A stretch of 64,000 nt of DNA from Curtobacterium sp. ZW137 (lineage in GTDB: Bacteria > Actinomycetota > Actinomycetes > Actinomycetales > Microbacteriaceae). The position numbers and the translations under genes were made by a program. The stretch is taken from assembly GCF_003762905.1 (NCBI RefSeq), contig NZ_RJKS01000001.1:372001-436000 (forward strand), written 5' to 3'. Below are positions 1 to 7,182 of the stretch, piece by piece (the first letter of the stretch is position 1; every line of letters begins with the position of its first letter). The notes beneath the pieces are model-generated. The model did not search any database. It was given only the letters and a program-made list of their open reading frames with translations, and was not told the DNA's origin.

Positions 1-195
1 ACGGTGGCGCCCGGAGCGACCGCGGTCGCCGCGCTGGCGTGGGGTGCCGGCGGGACCGGCGAGGCCGTCTCGACGTTCTGGCTCGCGCCCTACGCCGGGG
101 CGTCCCGGACGCCGCTCACGGCGGACACGGACCTGGCCGCGGACGCGACGGTCACCGTGAGCGCCTGGGCGGCGCCGACCACGGGCAGCGACTGA
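1..195 (+). CDS. C-terminal fragment of an unidentified protein (possibly DUF4232-like)
   Basis: The reading frame is already open at the left edge and ends with TGA at 193-195, so only about 64 residues are visible and the start lies outside the window. The visible part is rich in Ala, Thr and Gly with alternating hydrophobic residues, and it looks like the last beta strands of a secreted beta-sandwich domain. The pattern PGATAVAALAW...TPLTADTDL resembles the end of DUF4232 domains, which are often lipoproteins. That is a weak resemblance and no function can be stated. It is convergent with the next gene, which ends 4 bp away. Confidence 0.45.
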   Translation, partial: TVAPGATAVAALAWGAGGTGEAVSTFWLAPYAGASRTPLTADTDLAADATVTVSAWAAPTTGSD

Positions 196-199
196 GCGG

Positions 200-760
200 T
201 CAGGGCGTGACGCGCGACCACCGGGAGCGGGCGCTCCAGGCGCGCGGGTCGAACGTGAACACGCTGCCCATGCCGTGCTGGTCGAGCGCGCGCGAGATCG
301 GCTCACCGAGCAGGTCTGCCAGGAGCAGCGCCCCGACGGCACCGTGCGACACGATCGTGACGTCGGACCCGTCCGCGGTGTGCGTCCGGACCGCGGCGAC
401 GATGCGCGCCTGGGCGTCGACCGCCCGTTCCCACCCGCGCACCGACTCGGTCGGGCGGGCGAAGAACGCGTCGACGACGGGTTCGAACTCGGCGGGCGGC
501 AGGTAGCCCGTTGCGCTCCGGTCGATCTCGCCGAGCAGCGGGTCCGTCGTCGGGGTGATGGACACGGCCCCGCCGAGGAGCGCCGCGGTCTCGACGGCCT
601 TGCGCTCCTCGCTCGAGACGATGCGGGCGATGGCCGGGTCCCAGGCGGTCCGGTGCGCTGCCCCGGCACGGGTGCGTCCGGTGGCGGACAGCCTCCACGA
701 CTCGATCGGTTCGGCGGGGTCCACGTCCACTTCGGCGTGGGTCAGGAAGTACGAGGGCAC
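200..760 (-). CDS. histidine phosphatase family protein
   Basis: This 186-residue protein has the layout of a branch-2 type histidine phosphatase. An N-terminal strand is followed by THAE (where canonical members have RHGE), then ATGRTRAGA, a central SSEERKAVETA segment that matches the usual S-x-x-x-R-A-x-x-T-A motif, and the second catalytic-type histidine in SHGAVGALLL near residue 150. The Arg before the first catalytic His is a Thr here, as in a known subgroup, so activity is uncertain. I chose the GTG at 758-760. The open frame continues upstream to 1078, but that extension only translates the 19-bp repeats and is not protein-like. A CAGGAT box 6 nt upstream would fit leaderless expression. 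Confidence 0.75.
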   Translation of the reverse strand: MPSYFLTHAEVDVDPAEPIESWRLSATGRTRAGAAHRTAWDPAIARIVSSEERKAVETAALLGGAVSITPTTDPLLGEIDRSATGYLPPAEFEPVVDAFFARPTESVRGWERAVDAQARIVAAVRTHTADGSDVTIVSHGAVGALLLADLLGEPISRALDQHGMGSVFTFDPRAWSARSRWSRVTP

Positions 761-817
761 TCGTCGATCCTGGCAGGTGCGCGGGTCACGTTGCCCAGTT
801 CGCGCTCGCGCGTGGTC

Positions 818-984
818 GATCCGCGCGTAGGGGGTCGGATCGCGCGTAGGGGGTCGAATCGCGCGTAGGGGGTTGGATCGCGCGTAGGGGGTCGGATCGC
901 GCGTAGGGGGTCGAAACGCGCGTAGGGAGTCGATTCTTTTGCCCCCGTACGCGCGTTCCCACTTCCCAGCGCGAGCGTCATGGG
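818..984. repeat. six tandem 19-bp units with hairpin tail (dispersed element, copy 1)
   Basis: Six head-to-tail copies of a 19-bp unit, consensus GGATCGCGCGTAGGGGGTC, run at 818-836, 837-855, 856-874, 875-893, 894-912 and 913-931. They are followed by a T-rich spacer and a tail (932-984) whose ACGCGCGTT can pair with the AACGCGCGT of the last unit to form a stem-loop around GATTCTTTTG. The same organisation, with two units, recurs at 53721-53810, so this is a dispersed family. It lies in the 444-bp gap between the phosphatase gene and the mgtC-like gene. There is no unique spacer between units, so it is not CRISPR. Confidence 0.85.
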
Positions 985-1049
985 AAGGAACGCGCAGCGT
1001 CAGGCGATCTGCGCGGGCCCGGCAGGGGCGGTTGCGCCGACCAGCTGAC

Positions 1050-1091
1050 GGACGGGAGGCTCGGATCGGGCCGGTCACGAGCCTCCCGTCC
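1050..1091. repeat. inverted pair of the 14-bp motif GGACGGGAGGCTCG
   Basis: GGACGGGAGGCTCG at 1050-1063 and its exact reverse complement at 1078-1091 form a perfect 14-bp stem with a 14-nt loop. A third half-copy with one mismatch lies at 1128-1141. The pair lies between the repeat element and the 3' end of the MgtC-family gene, so it could act as a terminator. Confidence 0.8.
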
Positions 1092-1204
1092 GGTGGTTGC
1101 CGGGTGGTGTTCCGGGGTGACGGGTCACGGGCCTCCCGTCCGGCAGTCGGCGGGTGCAGCCCGCGGTGACGGGCCGCGACGTCGTTGCGGGGAACGACCC
1201 TGCC

Positions 1205-1921
1205 TCACTCCAGGTCGTCGGCGACCGTGGGGTCGACCACGCGGACGCCCTCGACCTCGCCGAGGCGCGCCAGCAGCACGTCGGGCTCCCGAGCGCCGGT
1301 GACCTCGAGGCGCACCGCCGTCGCGCCGTCGCGGTCACTCTCCTGCTGCACGAGCCGGCCCACGTGCCACCCGCCGGCGGTGACGAGCGCGAGGACCCGG
1401 GGGAGCACCCCGCGACCGGCGTCGTACACGACGTCGAGCGTCAGGGACGTGTCGGCGGACCGCGGGAGCGCGCGGATCAGCGCGGTGTAGCCGAAGACGA
1501 CGACGAAGTGCAGCGCGGTGACCACGAGGGCGAGGAGCCACAGCCCGGCGCCGGCGGCCATGCCGATCGCCGCGGTCTCCCACACCGAGGCCGCGGTCGT
1601 CAGTCCCCGGACGGCTCCGCGCCGGGTGAGGATGAGCCCGGCACCGAGGAACCCGACGCCGGAGACGATCTGCGCGGCGACGCGGGACGGGTCGAGCACG
1701 ACGTGGCCCTCGACGAGGACGTCGCTGAAGCCGTACTTGCTGACGAGGAGCATCAGGGCGGACGCGGTGCCGACGATCGTCTGGGTGCGCATGCCGGCGC
1801 TCTTCGACCGGAGCTGCCGTTCGAGTCCGATGAGGGACGCGAGCCCGAAGGCGAGGAGCACCTCGCCGATCTGGAGCAGCCCCTGTCCGGCGAACGGCGC
1901 GGTCAGGTCCTGGATGCTCAT
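1205..1921 (-). CDS. MgtC/SapB family membrane protein
   Basis: This 238-residue integral membrane protein carries the MgtC/SapB pattern. An N-terminal helix runs into GLERQLRSKSAGMRT, the family's conserved cytoplasmic motif, then helices around TASALMLLVSKYGF, and GVGFLGAGLILTRRGAVRGLTTAASVW, another hallmark, before a final hydrophobic pair. Residues from about 155 form a soluble ACT-like C-terminal domain. MgtC proteins are linked to survival in low magnesium and to control of P-type ATPases; the exact role here is unknown. The start at 1921 is chosen because TACCGT lies 7 nt upstream of this ATG, and the longer open frame above it is not protein-like. It is divergent from the DszC-like gene. 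Confidence 0.85.
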   Translation of the reverse strand: MSIQDLTAPFAGQGLLQIGEVLLAFGLASLIGLERQLRSKSAGMRTQTIVGTASALMLLVSKYGFSDVLVEGHVVLDPSRVAAQIVSGVGFLGAGLILTRRGAVRGLTTAASVWETAAIGMAAGAGLWLLALVVTALHFVVVFGYTALIRALPRSADTSLTLDVVYDAGRGVLPRVLALVTAGGWHVGRLVQQESDRDGATAVRLEVTGAREPDVLLARLGEVEGVRVVDPTVADDLE

Positions 1922-1928
1922 CGGGTCG

Positions 1929-1934
1929 ACGGTA
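1929..1934 (-). promoter_or_regulatory. -10 box of leaderless promoter for the mgtC-like gene
   Basis: TACCGT on the minus strand lies 7 nt before the ATG at 1921, the spacing expected if transcription starts at the start codon. Confidence 0.6.
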
Positions 1935-2005
1935 CGCCTGTGACGCCGTGTTGCGTCCGGTTCCGTCCCGTTGCGGCAGGGCTCCCGCGGGCGTGAGCGC
2001 GTCGG

Positions 2006-2011
2006 TAGCGT
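2006..2011 (+). promoter_or_regulatory. -10 box of leaderless promoter for the DszC-like gene
   Basis: TAGCGT is followed after 7 nt by the ATG at 2019. No Shine-Dalgarno sequence precedes that ATG. Confidence 0.6.
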
Positions 2012-2018
2012 GCGCCGC

Positions 2019-3317
2019 ATGTGTCCGAGCGAGATCCCCGCAGATGACCGGTACGACGACCTCATCGCACCGCTCCGGCCCGTGATCGAGCGGATCGGCG
2101 CGGACGCCCTCGAGCGCGAGCAGGCGGAGCGGCCGGCGACCGAGCAGCTCGGGTGGTTGGTGGACGCCGGGTTCTCCCGGTGGCTGACCCCGAGGGCGTG
2201 GGGCGGTGCCGGTGCGCGGCTGTCGGACCTGTTCCGGGCGATCGCCGAGATCGCCGAGGTGGACCCGAACCTGGCGCACGTGTGGCGGAACCACTTCTCG
2301 TTCGTCGAGGACCGGGTGCACGCCGAGGGGACCGCGTTCGACCGGCACGTCGTGGAGCGGCTCGGGAACGGGGAGATCGTCGGGGGCGGCTGGAGCGAGA
2401 CGCCGAACGCCGCGGGGGAGCGCATCACGACGACGGCGCGACGGGACCCCGACGGCGGGTGGCGGGTGAGCGGCGCGAAGTTCTACTCGACGGGCAGCAT
2501 CTACGCCAGGTGGATCACGGTGATGGCGCTCGACGAGACCGGCGACCAGGTCGTCGCTCTGGTCGATGCCGAGGACCCCGGTGTCACGATCGGGGATGAC
2601 TGGGACGGCTTCGGGCAGCGCATCACCGGCAGTGGGAGCGTCCGGTACACCGACGTGCACGTCCCTGACGAGCGGGTGCTGCCGTTCGCCACCCGGTACC
2701 CGTACCAGGAGCAGTACTACCAGACCTTCATGCACGCGATCCTGGTCGGGATCGGTCGTGCGGCCCTCCGCGACGGCGTCGACGCACTCCGTGCCCGCGC
2801 GCGTGGACACCACAACGGCACCGAGGTCCGGCCGACCGACGACCCGGAGCTGCTCGCCGCGATCGGGACCGTCGCCGCGCGGGTGTACGCGGCGGACGCG
2901 GCGTTCGTCGCGAGCCTCGGTTCGATCGACGCGGTGGTGTCCCGGCACGCGGAACTCCGTGCGGCCGGGGCCGACCCGACGTCGGACGAGCTCCTCCGCG
3001 CCGGACTCGAGCGGAGCTGGATCACGGTCGCCCAGGCGCAGACCGTCGTCACGGACGCGGTGCTCGACGCGACGACGCTCGTCTTCGACGCCCTCGGTTC
3101 GTCGGGCACCTTCCGGTCGCTCGGACTCGACCGGCACTGGCGGAACGCCAGGACCCTGTCCTCGCACAACCCCCGGGTGCACAAGCGGCGCATCGTGGGG
3201 GACCACCTGGTGAACGGCGCGAGCCCGCTGGACCGCGTCGAGCCGCGCGCGCGCACGACGTCCCGCGAGACCGCCGACCCCGTCACACCGGGCAGCGCTG
3301 CGACGACGTCGTCGTAA
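2019..3317 (+). CDS. acyl-CoA dehydrogenase-fold flavin monooxygenase, DszC/SfnB-like
   Basis: A 432-residue protein with the acyl-CoA dehydrogenase fold: an N-terminal helical domain with WLTPRAWGGAG, a beta domain with GGGWSETPNAAG and VSGAKFYSTGS, and a C-terminal helical bundle ending in HNPRVHKRRIVGDHLVNG. This pattern, with HNP...K near the end, is that of the DszC/SfnB/SoxC group. These enzymes use reduced flavin and O2 to oxidise organosulfur or related compounds instead of dehydrogenating acyl-CoA. The start is the ATG with a TANNNT box 7 nt upstream. It heads the island of LLM monooxygenases that follows, which supports a role in organosulfur or S-alkyl-cysteine use. The substrate is not visible from sequence. 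Confidence 0.82.
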   Translation: MCPSEIPADDRYDDLIAPLRPVIERIGADALEREQAERPATEQLGWLVDAGFSRWLTPRAWGGAGARLSDLFRAIAEIAEVDPNLAHVWRNHFSFVEDRVHAEGTAFDRHVVERLGNGEIVGGGWSETPNAAGERITTTARRDPDGGWRVSGAKFYSTGSIYARWITVMALDETGDQVVALVDAEDPGVTIGDDWDGFGQRITGSGSVRYTDVHVPDERVLPFATRYPYQEQYYQTFMHAILVGIGRAALRDGVDALRARARGHHNGTEVRPTDDPELLAAIGTVAARVYAADAAFVASLGSIDAVVSRHAELRAAGADPTSDELLRAGLERSWITVAQAQTVVTDAVLDATTLVFDALGSSGTFRSLGLDRHWRNARTLSSHNPRVHKRRIVGDHLVNGASPLDRVEPRARTTSRETADPVTPGSAATTSS

Positions 3318-3348
3318 CGTCCCGTCATCGCGGGCAACCCGGTGACAC

Positions 3349-3431
3349 CTCGGCGCACCGGAGCGCGCCGAGCCCGTACGGTCGTCGGCATCGGCCCGTC
3401 ACCGACGCTGGGGAGGCGGAGGTGACGGGCC
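3349..3431 (+). other. structured leader upstream of the first LLM operon
   Basis: The 136-bp gap before 3454 contains two strong inverted repeats: CTCGGCGC/GCGCCGAG (3349-3356 with 3365-3372) and GGCCCGTCACC/GGTGACGGGCC (3393-3403 with 3421-3431). The second ends 12 nt before the ribosome binding site. A TACGGT box at 3376-3381 could be a -10. This may be a regulated leader or a terminator-promoter combination. I could not match it to a known riboswitch. Confidence 0.35.
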
Positions 3432-3453
3432 GTTCCACACCCGGGAGGCCCAC

Positions 3454-4119
3454 GTGCACGCACCCACCGCCATCGACCGCCACGTCGGCGTGCCGGACGC
3501 CGACCTCACCGCCGCGGTCACGCGGTCGGGCGGGGTCGCGCTGCTCGCCGACCGGATCCGCGCTTCCGGTGCCGACACGGTCGTGATCGGTGCCGACCGC
3601 TTCGACCCGCAGCGCGGCCGCGGGTACCGACTCGACCCGACCTCGGCGGCGTTGGCGCTCGGCCGCGCGCTGCCGGAGCACCGCTTCCTGATCGCCGTGG
3701 CACCCACCCGCGAGCACCCGTACAACGTCGCACGCCGGATCCTCTCCCTCGACCACGTGCTCGGCGGCCGGGTCGGGATCCTCGTCGGCGCCCGGGACCA
3801 CGGCGTGCCCCCGTCGGACGAGGAGCACGACCCCGCCGAGTTCGCCCGGGTGGTGTCCGGCCTCTGGACGACCTGGCCGCTCGAGAGCATCGTCGGGGAC
3901 CGGGACACCGGGGTCTTCGCCGACACCGGGCTCGTCCGTCAGCTCGACCACGACGGCGGACCCGGTGGGTACCGCGTCCGCGGCCCCCTCACGACGCCGT
4001 CGAGCGTGCAGGGGTCTCCGGTCCTCGCGGTGTGGGACGACGTCGACCTGCCGGAAGCGGACCTCGTCCTGTCCGCGACGACCGTGCCCGACCTGGGGCC
4101 GGGGCCGGGGCCGGCATGA
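3454..4119 (+). CDS. short LLM-class (luciferase-like) oxidoreductase
   Basis: This 221-residue protein matches the N-terminal half of luciferase-like flavin monooxygenases: VALLADRIRASGADTVVIG, then the beta strand FLIAVAPTREHPYNVARRILSLDHVLGGRVGILVG, the standard substrate/FMN-side segment, and a middle part with DTGVFAD. Family members are usually 330-450 residues, and the C-terminal half of the barrel is missing here, although the stop is clean and overlaps the next start. It may be a degenerate paralogue or a partner subunit of the full-length enzyme encoded next. The GTG start at 3454 has a GGGAGG ribosome binding site 5 nt upstream. It overlaps the next gene by ATGA. Confidence 0.75.
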   Translation: MHAPTAIDRHVGVPDADLTAAVTRSGGVALLADRIRASGADTVVIGADRFDPQRGRGYRLDPTSAALALGRALPEHRFLIAVAPTREHPYNVARRILSLDHVLGGRVGILVGARDHGVPPSDEEHDPAEFARVVSGLWTTWPLESIVGDRDTGVFADTGLVRQLDHDGGPGGYRVRGPLTTPSSVQGSPVLAVWDDVDLPEADLVLSATTVPDLGPGPGPA

Positions 4120-5396
4120 GCGGGCGGGACGCGGACGCCGGCCTCGTCCTCGGCGTCAACCTGCAGGGCTTCGGGCAGCGGCCAGCGGCCTGGCGGACCC
4201 AGGACGTCCAGCCGACCGACCTGCTCGGCGCAGCGTTCTGGGAGGACCTCGGTCGCACCGCCGAACGCGGGCTGCTCGACATGGTCTTCCTCGCCGACCA
4301 CCCGTCGTACAGCGACCCGAACGTCCGCGCCTACGGGCTGCTCGAGCCCTTCGTCGCGCTCGGGGTGATCGCCGGCGTCACGAGCAACCTCGGCCTCGTC
4401 GGGACCGCGTCGACCACCTACAACGACCCCGTCGAGCTCGCCGAACGGACCCTCTCGCTCGACACGATCTCCGGTGGCCGGTCCGCCTGGAACGCCGTGA
4501 CGACCTACGACCGCTCGGTGTCCGCGAACTTCGGCGTGGACCAGAACCCGGACCGGCCCGAGCGCTATGCCAGGGCGGGGGAGTTCATCGACCTGGTCCA
4601 GGCGCTCTGGCGTTCGGCGGTGACCGGCGAGGACGTGCGGTTCCGCGGCGAGTTCCTGTCGCACGACGGTGCAGCGCTCCGTGTCCCGCCCTCGGCGCAG
4701 GGGCACCCGGTCGTGTTCCAGGCGGGCGGGTCCCCGCACGGCCGTGACCTCGCGGCCCGAGTCGCGGAGGGGGTCTTCGCCGTCGAGCTGACCCCGGAGC
4801 CTGCGCGCGAGCACCTCCGGGCGGTGAAACTCGCCGCCCAGACGTACGGTCGGCGATCCTCCGACGTGACGATCGTCCCCGGACTGTCGCTCGTCCTCGG
4901 CAGCACCGAGGCCGAGGCCCGCGCCCGTTTCGATCACCTGGAGTCGCTCGCCCCCGACGGCTACGCGCTCCGCGCGCTCGGCACCCACCTCGACGCGGAC
5001 CTCACCGACTTGCCGTTGGACGCCCCGATCCCGGCGCGGATCCTCGATCGCGAGGTCGATCCGGTCACCTACGGACCGTCCCTCGGGTACCACGAGACCG
5101 TCGTGCGGTGGGTCCGCGCGAACAACACCTCGTTACGGGACGTGCTCCGTGGGTTCGGTGGCTACGGGGCCCGGATCGTGGTCGGCACCCCCGAGCAGGC
5201 AGCCGACACGATCGAGGACTGGTACCGGAGCCGCGCTGCCGACGGCATCAACCTCATGATCGACGAGTTCCCGCGGGGGATCGAGACCGTCGTTGACCAC
5301 CTCGTCCCCATCCTGCAGGAGCGGGGCGTCTTCCACCGCGAGTACGAGCACGCGACGCTGCGCGGCCGCTTGGCAGCACGAGCGCGCCCCGCGTGA
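4116..5396 (+). CDS. NtaA/SnaA/DszA-type FMN-dependent monooxygenase
   Basis: A 426-residue full-length LLM-class protein of the NtaA/SnaA/DszA group. Visible family signatures are GLLDMVFLADHPS near residue 50, GLVGTASTTYNDPVELAERTLSLDTISGGRSAWNAVTT (the FMN-phosphate and barrel core), RYARAGEFIDLVQALW, and QGHPVVFQAGGSPHGRDLAA, ending with FPRGIETVVDHLVPILQERG. Such enzymes use FMNH2 supplied by a separate reductase to oxidise sulfur- or nitrogen-containing substrates such as DBT-sulfone, NTA or N-acetyl-S-alkyl-cysteines. The start ATG overlaps the previous stop (ATGA), so translation is coupled. Confidence 0.85.
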   Translation: MSGRDADAGLVLGVNLQGFGQRPAAWRTQDVQPTDLLGAAFWEDLGRTAERGLLDMVFLADHPSYSDPNVRAYGLLEPFVALGVIAGVTSNLGLVGTASTTYNDPVELAERTLSLDTISGGRSAWNAVTTYDRSVSANFGVDQNPDRPERYARAGEFIDLVQALWRSAVTGEDVRFRGEFLSHDGAALRVPPSAQGHPVVFQAGGSPHGRDLAARVAEGVFAVELTPEPAREHLRAVKLAAQTYGRRSSDVTIVPGLSLVLGSTEAEARARFDHLESLAPDGYALRALGTHLDADLTDLPLDAPIPARILDREVDPVTYGPSLGYHETVVRWVRANNTSLRDVLRGFGGYGARIVVGTPEQAADTIEDWYRSRAADGINLMIDEFPRGIETVVDHLVPILQERGVFHREYEHATLRGRLAARARPA

Positions 5397-5420
5397 CGCG
5401 CAGCGCGCCCCGCGTGACGC
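5381..5420. repeat. direct repeat spanning the end of the LLM gene
   Basis: The 19-bp sequence AGCGCGCCCCGCGTGACGC occurs at 5381-5399 and again at 5402-5420. The first copy supplies the last codons and the TGA of the upstream gene. It may be a small duplication of the gene end. Confidence 0.7.
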
Positions 5421-5509
5421 TGTGTGACGCGCGGCCGCCGGGCCGAGTCACATGACGAAACCCCCGGTCACGGGCCGCAACACCTGTCGTGGGACGGCCC
5501 CTCCGGCCG

Positions 5510-5515
5510 TACCGT
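5510..5515 (+). promoter_or_regulatory. -10 box for the AhpD-like gene and downstream operon
   Basis: TACCGT is followed after 6 nt by the ATG at 5522. It sits after a 125-bp gap, so the ten-gene run that follows probably has its own promoter. Confidence 0.55.
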
Positions 5516-5521
5516 CGGCGC

Positions 5522-5923
5522 ATGACCGACTTCCTCGACCGTGAGCACGACAAGACCTTCACCGCCGTCTACAAGCGCGAGACCCCGGACATCCTCAGCG
5601 CCTTCGCCCGGTTCGACGACGCGGTGTTCCAGGCCGACGAGCGCGCGATCCCGCTGAAGTACCGGGAGCTCATCGCGGTCGCGGTCGGCATCACCACGCA
5701 GTGCGTCTACTGCATCGACGCCCACTCGCAACGGGCGGTCACCGCCGGCGCGACCGAGGCCGAGCTCGCCGAGGCCGCCTGGGTCGCGACCGCGATCCGC
5801 GCCGGCGGCGGCTTCGCCCACGGCCGCCTCGGCTTCAAGTTCGGCGCCGAAGCCGCACCGAGCGCCGAAGCCGCACCGAGCGCCGCCGCTGCGGCCCCAG
5901 CAGCAGCAGCGCACACCCACTGA
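5522..5923 (+). CDS. carboxymuconolactone decarboxylase/AhpD-like protein
   Basis: This 133-residue protein is all-helical AhpD-like. It has IPLKYRELIAVAVGITTQC followed by CVYCIDAHSQRAVTAGATEAELAEAAWVA, which contains the redox CxxC motif and the following His typical of alkylhydroperoxidase-like members. Related genes accompany LLM monooxygenases in other actinobacteria and may remove peroxides made by flavin uncoupling; that role is inferred. The last 30 residues are an Ala/Pro tail with a duplicated EAAPSA segment ending in HTH. The start at 5522 is set by the TACCGT box, and an upstream in-frame start would overlap this promoter. It is 20 bp upstream of the next gene. Confidence 0.82.
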   Translation: MTDFLDREHDKTFTAVYKRETPDILSAFARFDDAVFQADERAIPLKYRELIAVAVGITTQCVYCIDAHSQRAVTAGATEAELAEAAWVATAIRAGGGFAHGRLGFKFGAEAAPSAEAAPSAAAAAPAAAAHTH

Positions 5924-5943
5924 CACCCAGGACCGAGGACCCC

Positions 5944-7182
5944 ATGCCCGATCGCATCACCCTCGTCACCGCGCTGCAGGGCGCCGGCTGGCACCCCGCC
6001 GCCTGGCGCGCGGCCGACTCCGACGCCGAGCGGCTCACGACGCTCCGGCACTGGCGCAACGTCATCGTCGAGCAGGACCGCCTGGGCGTCGACGCCGTCA
6101 CCATCGAGGACTCGTTCACCGCCGGCCCGACCACGAGCACCACCGGCGACCTGGACACCCGCACCGTCGTCGGCCGCCTCGACGCCCTCCTCATCGCCGC
6201 GGCAGTGGCCCCGGCCACCCGCCAGATCGGCCTGGTCCCGACCGTCAGCGTCACCCACACCGAGCCGTTCCACGTCGCCACCGCCCTGCAGACCCTCGAC
6301 CACGTGTCCCTCGGCCGCGCCGGCTGGCGCCTGCAGGCCAGCCCGACCCAGCGCGAGGCGGACCTCTTCGGCCGCCGCACCCTCCCGACCGCATCCGGTG
6401 TCCCCGTCCCCGCACCCGAGCAGATCGCGGACCTGTTCGCCGAAGCCCGCGAGGTCGCCGAGGTCGTCGACCGCCTCTGGGACAGCTGGGACGACGACGC
6501 CGTCATCCGCGACGTCACGACCGGCCGCTTCATCGACCGGGACCGGATCCACAACGCCGAGTTCACCGGCGAGCACGTCTCGGTCCACGGCGCGTCGATC
6601 GTCCCCCGGTCGCCGCAGGGCCGGCCGCCGGTGTTCTCGCTGGCGCACCGCACGGACGCGGCCGTGCTGGCCGTGGACGTCGCGGACGTCGTGCTGGTCA
6701 CGCCCGGCATCGACGGCCGGGAGGCCCGTGCCTGGGTCGACGAGGTCCGTCAGCTGGAGCAGGCGGCCGGGTCCACGGCCCCGCGTCCGGTCCTCGCGGA
6801 CCTCGCGGTGCTCATCGGGTCCACCTCGGCGGAGGCGACCGACGCCCTCGCCGCGCTCGACGCCGCGGCGGGAGCCCCGTACGCGGTGGGGTCCGGTTCG
6901 GACGCCGCGGTGCTCGCGACGACGGTCCCCGACCTGGTCGAGCGCATCGCCGATCTCCGTGCGGTCGGGTACGCCGGCGTCCGGCTCCGGCCGCTCCGCA
7001 TCCCGGAGGACAGCACCGCCATCGCGCGTCGGCTCGTCCCCGCGCTCGTCACGGCCGGCCTCCGCGCCGACGTGGCATCCCGTCCCGCGGCCGACCTGCG
7101 CACCCGGCTCGGCATCGCGCCAGCCGTCAGCCGGTACGCGACCACCGCCAGCACCGCCCTGACCGGAGGAGTCCCCGCATGA
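5944..7182 (+). CDS. divergent LLM-class flavin-dependent oxidoreductase
   Basis: A 412-residue luciferase-like protein, less conserved than its neighbours. It keeps LVTALQGAGWHPAAWR at the N-terminus, the LVPTVSVTHTEPFHVATALQTLDHVSLGRAGWRLQAS barrel segment and the IVPRSPQGRPPVFSLAH substrate-side loop. The usual C-terminal tail with ILQERG is absent and is replaced by PDLVERIADLRAVGYAGVRLRPL. This resembles the subset of NtaA-like proteins often paired with a canonical NtaA member, so it may form a heteromer with the product of 7179. The ATG at 5944 follows GAGGA by 5 nt. The stop overlaps the next ATG. Confidence 0.78.
   Translation: MPDRITLVTALQGAGWHPAAWRAADSDAERLTTLRHWRNVIVEQDRLGVDAVTIEDSFTAGPTTSTTGDLDTRTVVGRLDALLIAAAVAPATRQIGLVPTVSVTHTEPFHVATALQTLDHVSLGRAGWRLQASPTQREADLFGRRTLPTASGVPVPAPEQIADLFAEAREVAEVVDRLWDSWDDDAVIRDVTTGRFIDRDRIHNAEFTGEHVSVHGASIVPRSPQGRPPVFSLAHRTDAAVLAVDVADVVLVTPGIDGREARAWVDEVRQLEQAAGSTAPRPVLADLAVLIGSTSAEATDALAALDAAAGAPYAVGSGSDAAVLATTVPDLVERIADLRAVGYAGVRLRPLRIPEDSTAIARRLVPALVTAGLRADVASRPAADLRTRLGIAPAVSRYATTASTALTGGVPA

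Noticed and set aside
818..931. Possible CRISPR array
   Set aside because: The 19-bp units abut directly with no unique spacers and no cas genes are present. They are tandem repeats.
742..1078. N-terminal extension of the phosphatase gene
   Set aside because: The extra residues only translate the 19-bp repeats (RPPTRDPTPYAR...) and upstream hairpin, and the family N-terminus fits the GTG at 760.
1335..3206. Long minus-strand open frame of about 620 codons opposite the DszC-like gene
   Set aside because: It is Arg/Pro/Asp-rich antisense sequence without family motifs, a common shadow in 70%+ GC genes.
3318..3453. SAM-type riboswitch, suggested by GGGCAACCCGG near 3330
   Set aside because: The remaining conserved SAM-I/SAM-IV helices and the GAUGAG-like core are missing; only generic hairpins remain.
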